Shown piece after piece: positions 55,616-63,535 of a stretch of DNA of 64,000 nucleotides (the first letter of the stretch is position 1; each line of letters starts with the position of its first letter). Location of the stretch: the NCBI GenBank assembly GCA_965641885.1, contig OZ282574.1:1116001-1180000 (forward strand), read 5' to 3'. A program made the translations under genes and the position numbers. Under the pieces are notes generated by a model, which saw only the letters and a list, made by a program, of their open reading frames with translations, had not been told where the DNA came from and made no database searches. The stretch is from Pseudophaeobacter sp965641885. GTDB lineage: Bacteria > Pseudomonadota > Alphaproteobacteria > Rhodobacterales > Rhodobacteraceae.

Positions 55616-56449
55616 TTAAATCGTAATTGGATTTGCTTTGGCGAGGGCGTCAAAAGCCATCAGAGTTTCAATAAGTTTTGGCATCTGATCCAGGTAAATC
55701 ATGTTGGGACCATCCGAGGGCGAAGTATCTGGATTTTCGTGTGTTTCAATGAAAATCGCGGCGACACCAATGGCCGCAGCGGCGCGGGCCATAACCGGAG
55801 CAAACTCGCGTTGACCACCGGTAGAGCCACCCAGAGCTGCAGGCTGTTGAACGGAATGGGTGGCATCCATCACCACAGGATAGCCCGTTTTTGCCATCTG
55901 CGGCAGAGATCGCATATCGGCCACCAAAGCATTGTAGCCAAAGGATGTTCCACGCTCGGTGAGCAGTATTCGTTCATTGCCTGCGCTTTCGATCTTTGAC
56001 ACGACATTGGCCATGTCCCAGGGCGCAAGAAACTGCCCCTTCTTCACGTTGATGGCAGCACCTGTCTTGGCAGCCGCCAGCAAGAGGTCTGTCTGGCGGC
56101 ATAGCAAAGCTGGAATTTGCAAAATCTCGCAGACCTCGGCCACCGGGGCACATTGTTCAGCTGTGTGGACATCCGTGAGCACCGGCACGCCGATGGCCTT
56201 GCGGACGCTGCCCAGCATGGCCAGACCCTCTTCCATGCCTGGGCCGCGCACTCCTTTGATTGAGGTGCGGTTGGCCTTGTCATAGGAGGCCTTGAACACA
56301 AATTGTGCACCGGCTTTGTCACAGGCTTCCTTTAGGGATCCTGCAATCATCTGGGCGTGATCTGCGCTCTCCAGCTGGCAGGGGCCAGCCAGAATGGTCA
56401 GGGGGCGATCATTGCCAATGTTGAGGTCGGCGACTTGGATATTTTTCAT
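55616..56449 (-). CDS. kdsA: KDO-8-phosphate synthase (metal-dependent type)
   Basis: The protein has 277 residues. It shows ILAGPCQLES near residues 19-28, FKASYDKANRTS, RGPGMEEGL, and KKGQFLAPWDM. Cys24 sits where the metal-dependent class has Cys and E. coli KdsA has Asn, and His/Glu/Asp ligands are present later. It condenses arabinose 5-phosphate with PEP to KDO-8-P for capsule or LPS. It lies 3 bases after the KpsE-like gene, suggesting a KDO-linked capsule pathway. Confidence 0.95.
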   Translation of the reverse strand: MKNIQVADLNIGNDRPLTILAGPCQLESADHAQMIAGSLKEACDKAGAQFVFKASYDKANRTSIKGVRGPGMEEGLAMLGSVRKAIGVPVLTDVHTAEQCAPVAEVCEILQIPALLCRQTDLLLAAAKTGAAINVKKGQFLAPWDMANVVSKIESAGNERILLTERGTSFGYNALVADMRSLPQMAKTGYPVVMDATHSVQQPAALGGSTGGQREFAPVMARAAAAIGVAAIFIETHENPDTSPSDGPNMIYLDQMPKLIETLMAFDALAKANPITI

Positions 56450-56452
56450 GAT

Positions 56453-58174
56453 TTACGACGAAACCTGTTCCCGGAGAATAGACGCTGTGAGTGAACACAG
56501 CAGATAGATACCGGAAAAGATCAGGAATGCCAAAATCGTATTTTCGAACTTGCGTGGATAGGTCGCCTCTTCGCTGGCCACGGGCGCTACGGCAGTGGTC
56601 AGATAGCGCACCTGGCGGTTGGCCTCCATGCGGGTGGATTCCACTTGCTGCAAGGCCGATTGCAGCATCAGATCCCGGGTTGCCAGATCCGCCTGCGCCA
56701 TCTGAATTTGCACCCGGTGATTGGCAAGCGAGTTTTCGCCAGCCGAGGCATCGGTCATGCGGCCGTTCAGGCGCTCAATCACTCTGCTGACCCGGTCAAT
56801 GTCTGCCTTTACACCGTCGACCTTGGCTCGGTTGGGGCGGCTGTTGTCGAGCAAGGCATCCAGTTCCAGCTCTTTTTGCTGCAGCTGTATTTCAAAGGTG
56901 TTGATCTGCGAGCGCAGAGACAGGATGACGCCTTCGGGGTCAAGAACCATGCCATCTTGCTGCAGGTGCACCAGACGCTCCTGCGCTTCACGGCGTTTGC
57001 CTTCGGCCAGTTCCAGCGCCGCTTCAGAATCGCCAACCTGATCGGCCCGCTTTTGTTCCGATAGCTGGTTCACTTCTTCTTGGGCATAGCTAATCAGGCG
57101 GCGGGAGAACTCGGCCGAGACTTCGGGGTCGGCAGCAGAGACCTCCATACGCACCACGCCTTCGGTTGGATCGTAGCCAATCTTGACGTTTCGCGAATAG
57201 GTCTTGTAGGCTTCTTCGTTGGTTGCTTCAGGGTTGAGGCGCTGGATTGGGTCTATCCAGTCCTGGGTGAAGTGGGCTTTGAATCCCATCTCGTCGTCCA
57301 GTCGCAGCATGGCACCTTTGGATTGCAGGTAGCCCTGCACCGCGATGGAGTCCTGACTGGTGGCAAACTGGGTGCCGCTCAACAAGCCGCTGACGGCGCC
57401 GGCACCATCGGCTTTGAGGACCAGGAATTCGGATTTCGTCGCATACATCGGCGTGGCAACGACGTAAAAGAAATATCCGGTTATTAGGGTTGGCAGCATG
57501 ACAAAGAACGCCAGGCGTCCCATCAGCAGGATCAGTTTGCGCCGCCGCCGTCCTGCGATATCGCGCTGGATTTCCTGAATTTCGCGGTTGCGCCGCTCGG
57601 CCGGGCTCAGGTCGGTCGAGGGGAGGGTGGTCTTTGCCGCGGGCATGGTCTGGGGCAGCTGCATTGCGCCGCCCGCAGCGGGTGTACTATCCGGATGAGC
57701 CTTGTTCTGCGGCACCACAAGTTCAAGCATGTTGGCGCGTTTGAAGGGATCAATGCCTTTTTCGCGCAGCAGGCGCACGGCGTCAAAATCCGAGGTGGCG
57801 GGCAGATCGTGCTTTTGCGCCACCCGGCGCGCCATGCGCAACTGGCGCCCTGTCAGCCCTTCTTTGCGGATGACGTTGATATCTGTCTCAAGACGGGTTT
57901 CCCGCGCAGAAGTCACCTCACCCGACAGGGCACTCCCAGTTTTTGAAGACGCGGCCTGCGCCGGCTGGTCCGGTCTGGTTTGGTCTGGGCTGGATTGAGC
58001 TGGGCCGGATTGGGCCTGTGCGGGTTGTGCCTGGGCTGACGCGCTGGCCGCGCCTGCGCTGCTTTCGGCAGCAGGCGCAGGAATGGGGCGGGCCGCAGCT
58101 ATTGCCGTGGCAGTATCCGGGCTCGCCGGGTTGCGGCGAATGCGAAATTTTTTAGCCTTGGGTTTGATAGTCAT
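56453..58174 (-). CDS. Capsule-export inner-membrane protein (KpsE-like)
   Basis: The protein has 573 residues. An Ala/Pro/Gln-rich N-terminal region (about 20-90) with repeated Pro-Asp-Gln precedes a charged cytoplasmic segment (90-160). Then come a membrane helix (about 225-245), a long periplasmic coiled-coil region (about 350-520), and a second helix near the C-terminus. This is the KpsE/Wzz-like co-polymerase layout. It partners an ABC exporter to pass polysaccharide across the periplasm. The ATG overlaps the kpsT-like gene by 23 bases. The low-complexity region varies readily by repeat slippage. Confidence 0.9.
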   Translation of the reverse strand: MTIKPKAKKFRIRRNPASPDTATAIAAARPIPAPAAESSAGAASASAQAQPAQAQSGPAQSSPDQTRPDQPAQAASSKTGSALSGEVTSARETRLETDINVIRKEGLTGRQLRMARRVAQKHDLPATSDFDAVRLLREKGIDPFKRANMLELVVPQNKAHPDSTPAAGGAMQLPQTMPAAKTTLPSTDLSPAERRNREIQEIQRDIAGRRRRKLILLMGRLAFFVMLPTLITGYFFYVVATPMYATKSEFLVLKADGAGAVSGLLSGTQFATSQDSIAVQGYLQSKGAMLRLDDEMGFKAHFTQDWIDPIQRLNPEATNEEAYKTYSRNVKIGYDPTEGVVRMEVSAADPEVSAEFSRRLISYAQEEVNQLSEQKRADQVGDSEAALELAEGKRREAQERLVHLQQDGMVLDPEGVILSLRSQINTFEIQLQQKELELDALLDNSRPNRAKVDGVKADIDRVSRVIERLNGRMTDASAGENSLANHRVQIQMAQADLATRDLMLQSALQQVESTRMEANRQVRYLTTAVAPVASEEATYPRKFENTILAFLIFSGIYLLCSLTASILREQVSS

Positions 58175-58811
58175 AGAGCTGCTTCGCTTCTTCCAAGGTT
58201 TCAAACATGTTTAATTGCCCGTCCAGCAAAACGGCGGCGGAGCGGGCAAACTTTTCCAGCGTCTTTGCCTGATGCGAGACGATGATGATTGTCGTGGTTT
58301 GCAGGCGTTCCTGCAGGATCGAGCCGGCCTTTTTGTTGAACTCCACATCCGTGGTGCTCGGCATGCCCTCGTCGATCAGATAGATATCGAAATCCAGCGC
58401 CAGCATCAGCGAAAAGCTGAAGCGCGACCGCATCCCCGATGAATATGTGCCGACCGGTTGGTCAAAATACTCGCCCAAGCCGCAAAGCCAGCGGCAGTAG
58501 GCCTCGACATAATCGGGGTCCAGCCCATAAAGATTGGCGATGTAGCGACAATTGGCCAGGGCCGAAAGCCGACTGACCACGCCGCCCATAAACCCCAGCG
58601 GAAATGAGATTTTACACCCGCGACGGATTTCGCCTTCATCTGGTTTTTCAAGACCCGCCATCATATTGATCAGAGTTGTCTTGCCGGTGCCATTCGGGGC
58701 CAGGATACCAAGAGATTTGCCCAGCTCAACCTGAAAGGACGCGCGGTCAAGAATGACCTTGCGCTGGGTTCCAGTCCAAAAGGACTTGCTGACATTTTCA
58801 AACTCAAGCAT
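58152..58811 (-). CDS. Capsule-export ABC transporter ATPase (KpsT-like)
   Basis: The protein has 219 residues. Walker A is APNGTGKTT (38-46), the signature is TYSSGMRSR and Walker B is IYLIDEGMP, as in KpsT-type polysaccharide exporters. It powers capsule export with an ABC-2 permease (KpsM), which is not adjacent. The ATG at 58811 has GGAACAAG upstream. First gene of the cluster kpsT-kpsE-kdsA-pmm. Confidence 0.92.
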   Translation of the reverse strand: MLEFENVSKSFWTGTQRKVILDRASFQVELGKSLGILAPNGTGKTTLINMMAGLEKPDEGEIRRGCKISFPLGFMGGVVSRLSALANCRYIANLYGLDPDYVEAYCRWLCGLGEYFDQPVGTYSSGMRSRFSFSLMLALDFDIYLIDEGMPSTTDVEFNKKAGSILQERLQTTTIIIVSHQAKTLEKFARSAAVLLDGQLNMFETLEEAKQLYDYQTQG

Positions 58812-59132
58812 CGCTTGTTCCGGTTTCGCCTGTTGTTGTCTATGACCCCTTGGCGAGGGCTTTGTGCGGCTGTTGGCTCCCAATCGGGACTGTCTGTCGT
58901 GACGGGGTTTAGGATTATCCCAAGAATGTTAAGGGTATGGGCTCCGATTTTGGCATTATTATGTCGAATGGTGACACAAAATCTCAAGGTTTGATTAACC
59001 ATTGTAGGTGGAAACGATTACACGGTGTCCTTTCTAACTGTTTTTAATCTGGAAACAATGGGCGCGGCTTCGCCACGAGCCTGTGGCATCAAGAGGCAGC
59101 TTTAGGGGCGACAAGAGACGCAAGGAGGCAGG
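58812..59132. other. Intergenic region between kpsT-like and UDG-family genes
   Basis: 321 bases holding the control region of the capsule cluster on one side and of the UDG-family gene on the other. The section 58911-59050 is AT-rich. No ORF or clear operator was recognised. Confidence 0.5.
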
Positions 59133-59723
59133 TTGCAGTCAGAGACACTTAGCGATGAAATCCGGGCCTGCAGGATCTGTGCAGACCGGTTCGCTGCGAC
59201 GCAGACCGCGCATCAGCCGCGGCCGGTGGCCTGGTTTGCGCCACAGGCGAGGATCCTGATCGCCGGGCAGGCGCCGGGCATGCGGGTGCACAACAGTGGC
59301 AGGCCCTTTACGGATCCGTCGGGTGATCGGCTGCGTCACTGGCTGGGGCTAAATGAGGCGCAGTTCTATGATCAGAGCCGGGTGGCGATTGTGCCCATGG
59401 CCTTTTGTTTTCCCGGCTACAGTGCCAAAAAGTCAGACCTACCCCCACCTGCGATCTGTGCCAGGACCTGGCAGGACAGGGTGCTGCAAAGCCTGCCAGA
59501 GATCAAACTGACGGTTTTGGTTGGGGGGCATGCGCAGGGGTATCATCTGGGAGGGAGGGCGTCGGTCACTCAGAGGGTTGCAGCCTGGCGGGACCATGCG
59601 CCATGCGTCTTTCCCTTGCCACATCCGTCCTGGCGCAATACCGGGTGGTTGAAACAAAACCCCTGGTTTGAGGCTGAGCTGCTGCCAGTGTTGCGGGGGC
59701 GGGTAAAGGAGCTGATGAGATGA
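59133..59723 (+). CDS. Uracil-DNA glycosylase-family protein
   Basis: The protein has 196 residues. The family start CRICADRF, the active-site block ILIAGQAPGMRVHNSGRPF, and FPLPHPSWRN near the end match the UDG superfamily. The water-activating residue and exact specificity are unclear, so base excision of uracil is not assured. The start is TTG at 59133 after AAGGAGGCAGG, an excellent ribosome site. Its stop overlaps the SseB gene by 4 bases. Confidence 0.88.
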   Translation: MQSETLSDEIRACRICADRFAATQTAHQPRPVAWFAPQARILIAGQAPGMRVHNSGRPFTDPSGDRLRHWLGLNEAQFYDQSRVAIVPMAFCFPGYSAKKSDLPPPAICARTWQDRVLQSLPEIKLTVLVGGHAQGYHLGGRASVTQRVAAWRDHAPCVFPLPHPSWRNTGWLKQNPWFEAELLPVLRGRVKELMR

Positions 59724-60511
59724 GCGAGACAACCCCACTGGATCAGGCGCATGCGGCGATGCAGGCTGCACCTGAAGACGATGGCGCGCGCCTGCGGTTT
59801 TACGAACGCCTGGCGGATAGTGAATTATTCATGATGCTGAGCGGCGAGCCTGAGGGCGATCGCATCTCGCCCGAGCTGTTTGAAACACCCGAGGGTCGGT
59901 TTGTGCTGGTGTTTGACCGCGAAGAGCGGCTGGCGCAGTTTGCGGGCCACGTCGTCCCCTATGCCGGGCTTGCCGGGCGCGGTATCGTAGACATGTTGGC
60001 AGGTCAACAGATTGGACTGGGTGTCAATCTGGAGGTGGCGCCGTCCTCGACGCTTTTGGCAGCGGACGCTGTGGGCTGGCTACATGAGACCTTGCAGAAT
60101 GCGCCGGATCAGGTGGAGGCTTTGATCGAAGAGCTGTTGCCGCCCGCGGGCCTCCCAGAGGTCTTGCTGACGGCACTGGACAGCAAACTGGCAACAGCAG
60201 CGGGACTGGCAGCATCGGCCTATCTGGTGTCGCTGCGCTATCAGGGCGGCGGGCAGGGACATCTTTTGGGATTTATCGACGCCAAGCCTGAGGCCGAAGG
60301 CGCCCTGGCCAATGCGGTTGGTGAAGCGCTGACCTTTTCGGGCATCGAGGCGGGGGCATTGGATGTGGGGTTCTTTGCGGCCTCTGATCCCATGGCGGCC
60401 CGTTTGGCGCGGGTGGGGTTGCGGTTTGATCTGCCGCAACCTGAAGAGCCAAAAATCTATCAGCCCCGCATTCCGGGTGGAGATCCTGAGAGCCCTCCCA
60501 TCCTGAAATAA
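59720..60511 (+). CDS. SseB family protein
   Basis: The protein has 263 residues. The N-terminal half (about 10-120) resembles the SseB N-terminal domain: LADSELFMMLSG, GRFVLVFDREERLAQFAG and YAGLAGRGIVDML. The C-terminal half resembles the enhancer/C-terminal part of the same group. Function unknown. It overlaps the UDG-family gene by 4 bases and so forms an operon with it. Confidence 0.87.
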   Translation: MSETTPLDQAHAAMQAAPEDDGARLRFYERLADSELFMMLSGEPEGDRISPELFETPEGRFVLVFDREERLAQFAGHVVPYAGLAGRGIVDMLAGQQIGLGVNLEVAPSSTLLAADAVGWLHETLQNAPDQVEALIEELLPPAGLPEVLLTALDSKLATAAGLAASAYLVSLRYQGGGQGHLLGFIDAKPEAEGALANAVGEALTFSGIEAGALDVGFFAASDPMAARLARVGLRFDLPQPEEPKIYQPRIPGGDPESPPILK

Positions 60512-60534
60512 CACCCGTTCTGGCCTGAGACAGC

Positions 60535-60640
60535 GGAGCGCTCCCGCCCGTCATCGCCCCTAGCAGGGCTCTTCCCGTTGGGCATGGCGCCACGCACTGC
60601 GTGGCGTGCGCAATTTGCACAGTGGCCGGTTGGGCGAGGT
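60535..60640. repeat. Hairpin-rich dispersed repeat, copy B
   Basis: GGAGCGCTCCCGCCCGTC at 60535-60552 is identical to copy A (45701-45718); CTTCCCGTTGGGC follows at the same spacing within a few bases, then a different hairpin CGCCACGCA-ctgc-GTGGCGTGCG. It lies between convergent genes. Confidence 0.7.
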
Positions 60641-60786
60641 GTTGAGCTGTCTGGAGGAGGTTTTGGCGAGTCGCGGGACGCCGTGTCGTGGGAAGATCCC
60701 TGCTTGCGGTCCCGTCCTGAGGTCGCATCCTGCCCCGGCATAGTGCCGGAACAGGTTTTGCCGCCGCAAAGGCGCGTGCCTTTGGA

Positions 60787-61668
60787 TCAGCTGGTCTCTG
60801 ATGCTGCGTCCAGTTTGTCCTGCGTCTGGGTGTCAAAGTCCTTGGCATCATGGCGCTCGCGCAGCTGAGTGTGCGGCTCGCCAAAGGCGCGGTTCACCAT
60901 GCGGCCGCGGCTCACGGCGGGGCGGGCATCAACCTCTTTGGCCCAACGCATGACGTGTTCATAGGAGGCGACATCGAGGAATTTGGCCGCTTCATAGAGC
61001 CGTCCCAGCACCAGCTGGCCATACCAGGGCCAGATCGCGATATCGGCAATGCTGTAGTCGTCACCGGCGATAAAGCGGTTTTCAGCCAGTTGCCGGTCCA
61101 ACACGTCCAGCTGCCGCTTGGTTTCCATCGCAAAGCGATCAATGGGGTACTGCCACTTTTCGGGGGCATAGGCGTAGAAGTGACCAAAGCCGCCGCCCAG
61201 GTAGGGCGCACTGCCCATTTGCCAGAACAGCCAGTTCATCACTTCGGTGCGCGCGGGGCCATCGGAGGGCAGGAACGCGCCAAATTTCTCGGCGAGATGC
61301 ACCAGCATGGAGCCGGATTCAAACACCCGCAAAGGTGTGTCTCCGCTGAGGTCATGCAGGGCGGGGATCTTTGAGTTGGGGTTAATGGCAACAAAATCAG
61401 AGCCGAACTGGTGGCCTTCACCGATATTGATCAGCCAGGCGTCATACTCGGCGCCAGTGTGGCCCTGGGCGAGAAGCTCTTCCAGCATCACGGTGACCTT
61501 GACCCCATTGGGGGTGGCCAGCGAGTAGAGCTGGTAGGGGTGCTTGCCGACAGGCAGCTCTTTGTCATGGGTGGCGCCGGCAATGGGACGGTTGATCGAG
61601 GCGAATTTACCGCCGCTTTGCGAATCCCAGGTCCAGACCTCTGGCGGGGTATAGGTTGTATCACTCAT
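60787..61668 (-). CDS. yghU: YghU-type glutathione S-transferase-like disulfide-bond oxidoreductase
   Basis: The protein has 293 residues. The opening YTPPEVWTWD and SQSGGKFASINRPIAG, the thioredoxin-like part HPYQLYSLATPNG and the C-terminal SIADIAIWPWYGQLVLG are YghU hallmarks. E. coli YghU has glutathione-dependent disulfide reductase activity. The ATG at 61668 is preferred to an in-frame ATG at 61716, because the extra residues are not conserved. Single gene. Confidence 0.93.
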   Translation of the reverse strand: MSDTTYTPPEVWTWDSQSGGKFASINRPIAGATHDKELPVGKHPYQLYSLATPNGVKVTVMLEELLAQGHTGAEYDAWLINIGEGHQFGSDFVAINPNSKIPALHDLSGDTPLRVFESGSMLVHLAEKFGAFLPSDGPARTEVMNWLFWQMGSAPYLGGGFGHFYAYAPEKWQYPIDRFAMETKRQLDVLDRQLAENRFIAGDDYSIADIAIWPWYGQLVLGRLYEAAKFLDVASYEHVMRWAKEVDARPAVSRGRMVNRAFGEPHTQLRERHDAKDFDTQTQDKLDAASETS

Positions 61669-61989
61669 TTGGTAAGAACCCTGTCTTTTGCTAGTGCTTG
61701 GTTTTGCGCGCGACACTCACCGCCGACGCTCTGTGCTCACTGAGATATAAGTCTTGCTCAAAATTCCAATGACTGGAAGGTCTGAGAGGGTAAAATTTTT
61801 GCGCGATCACAAAAAGAGCCCTCGCAAACACAGTGGCGTGAGCCCGGTTTCATGGCTCCGCTTTAGGCAATAGTCTCTTTCTCACAGCTGGCCACGCCTC
61901 CGACATGGGATGGTTTTGCTGGTCCTATTTGCTGAGCACAATTCGGGGGCGCCGATATGCGCTTTTCGACCCTAAGGAGAGAAACAGAC
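61669..61989. other. Intergenic region between yghU and the YHS gene
   Basis: 321 bases between divergent genes. It is mixed in composition and includes the 5' flank of the YHS-like gene. No gene, repeat or operator was recognised. Confidence 0.5.
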
Positions 61990-62508
61990 ATGAAGCGTTT
62001 TGCATTTGCCACCCTTGCCGCCCTGAGTTTTGGCCTGCCTGCCTTTGCGGGTGAGCAATTCGTCGATGCGACGGGCTATGCGGTATCCGGGTTTGATGTT
62101 GTGGCCTATCGTGGCCTTGATCAGGTGCCCGTAGGTGGGGTTCAGACGGCGGCTGTTCCGGGGCGCGATGACATCACGGCTGACTATAATGGCGCCACAT
62201 TTGCCTTTGCGACCGAAGCGAACCGGGCCAAATTTCTGGATAACCCTGAGCATTTTGCACCACAATACGATGGTCACTGCGCATATGGGGTGTCCAAGGG
62301 CGGCAAGGTGCCGGGAAATCCGAATCTCTGGCGCATCGTCGACAATAAGCTCTACCTGAACATCACCAAAAACGTGGTGGGGTTCTGGGAAGAGGACATT
62401 CCGGGCAATATTAATCTGGCTGAAGGCAACTGGGCAGGGATCGAGCCCAATGAGGCATCAGGGAGGCCAATTCCAAATTATACATCCAGCGCGCCCGACA
62501 AGGGCTGA
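61990..62508 (+). CDS. Secreted YHS-domain protein
   Basis: The protein has 172 residues. A signal peptide ends near PAFA-GEQ (residue 20). The YHS-like core includes YAVSGFDVVAYRG, FATEANRAKFLDNPEHFAPQYDGHCAYGVSKG and LWRIVDNKLYLN. YHS domains are linked to metal or heme handling, but the role here is unknown. The ATG at 61990 follows AAGGAGAG; an upstream ATG at 61957 would hide the signal. Confidence 0.9.
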   Translation: MKRFAFATLAALSFGLPAFAGEQFVDATGYAVSGFDVVAYRGLDQVPVGGVQTAAVPGRDDITADYNGATFAFATEANRAKFLDNPEHFAPQYDGHCAYGVSKGGKVPGNPNLWRIVDNKLYLNITKNVVGFWEEDIPGNINLAEGNWAGIEPNEASGRPIPNYTSSAPDKG

Positions 62509-62601
62509 GAGCAATCTGATCTGAACAGCGGCTCGGCTCTGCCCAGAACGACGTTTCTCTGCAGTCTCATACAGGCCAGTCCACTGGCCTCTGTGCCAGT
62601 C

Positions 62602-62660
62602 GAGCCGGTGGCCTGTTGAGCCGGTGGCCTGTTGAGCCGGTAGCCTGTAGAGCCGATGAC
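62602..62660. repeat. 16-bp tandem repeat downstream of the YHS gene
   Basis: GAGCCGGTGGCCTGTT at 62602-62617 and 62618-62633, a diverged third unit at 62634-62649, and a partial fourth. Confidence 0.9.
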
Positions 62661-62725
62661 ACGGCGTGGTTCGCTGTCCACCAGCGTCCACCAAAGCCCG
62701 GCACGCAGCAAAGGCGCAAAAAGAA

Positions 62726-62756
62726 AAAGCCCCGCACCATGATTGGGCGGGGCTTT
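62726..62756 (-). terminator. Terminator of gcrA
   Basis: AAAGCCCCGC / GCGGGGCTTT forms a perfect 10-bp stem; on the minus strand it is followed by TTCTTTTT. It lies 29 bases after the gcrA stop. Confidence 0.85.
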
Positions 62757-62784
62757 GCTGTGCAAAGAAATATGTGAGGGCGTG

Positions 62785-63375
62785 CTAGCGTTTGCGGTCG
62801 CGGCGCGCGCTCATGGGTTGGAATGCAACGCCCACATGGGCTTCGCAATAGGGTTTGCCCTGCTGCACAGGCAAGCCACAAAACCAGAAATCCTCGGTGG
62901 CGGGATCACCCACGGGCCATTTGCAGGTCCGCTCGGTCAATTCCATCAGAGAAAGCCGCTTTGCTTTCTTCTCGATCTCGTTGACCTTGGCGAGGGCCTC
63001 GGGGCTGATCTCGTTGGCCGAGGGCTGCGGTGGCAGCGGCTGGCCAGCCGGGATGATCTGTTTGCGGATAGGGACCAGAGGACGTGCCTCTGAACCGGCT
63101 GCCGCCGCGGGGGGCGGAGTGACCGGGCGCGCAGGCTCGGTCTTGGGCTGCGGTTTGGGCTTTGGTGCAGGTTTAGCGGCTGCTGCGGGCTTTTCTTTTG
63201 GCTCGGCGGCTGCCTTGGCACCTGTCGTGGTGCGGTTGGACAGGCCGAGGCGATGGACCTTGCCAATCACAGCATTGCGGGTCACCCCGCCCAGTTCTTT
63301 TGCGATCTGGCTGGCCGACTGACCTTCGCCCCACATCTTCTTGAGCAATTCGACGCGATCGTCTGTCCAGGACAT
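62785..63375 (-). CDS. gcrA: Cell cycle regulator GcrA
   Basis: The protein has 196 residues. The N-terminal helix-turn-helix reads SWTDDRVELLKKMW ... SASQIAKELGGVTRNAVIGKVHRLGLSNR (1-48). A Lys/Pro/Ala-rich linker follows (about 55-95), and the C-terminal sigma-binding part holds CKWPVGDP, WFCGLPV and YCEAHVGVAF. GcrA binds sigma-70 and methylated GANTC sites to drive cell-cycle genes in alphaproteobacteria. The ATG at 63375 is preceded by AAAGGCAACAG. Confidence 0.95.
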   Translation of the reverse strand: MSWTDDRVELLKKMWGEGQSASQIAKELGGVTRNAVIGKVHRLGLSNRTTTGAKAAAEPKEKPAAAAKPAPKPKPQPKTEPARPVTPPPAAAAGSEARPLVPIRKQIIPAGQPLPPQPSANEISPEALAKVNEIEKKAKRLSLMELTERTCKWPVGDPATEDFWFCGLPVQQGKPYCEAHVGVAFQPMSARRDRKR

Positions 63376-63535
63376 CTGTTGCCTTTCCAAGCTAATAGCG
63401 GCCCCAGAATCCTGCGGCCGCCATCGAGTTCCGTATTCTGTGCCTATCTTAATCACTGGCGAGCGAGTTACAAGGCATCTTGCGCCTCAGAACCCAGCCG
63501 CTATGCAGGGAAAACACAACAATTGCGGTGAAACC

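Noticed and set aside
63407..63411. CcrM methylation site (GAATC) before gcrA as a control element.
   Set aside because: One GANTC in this span is expected by chance; no supporting pattern.
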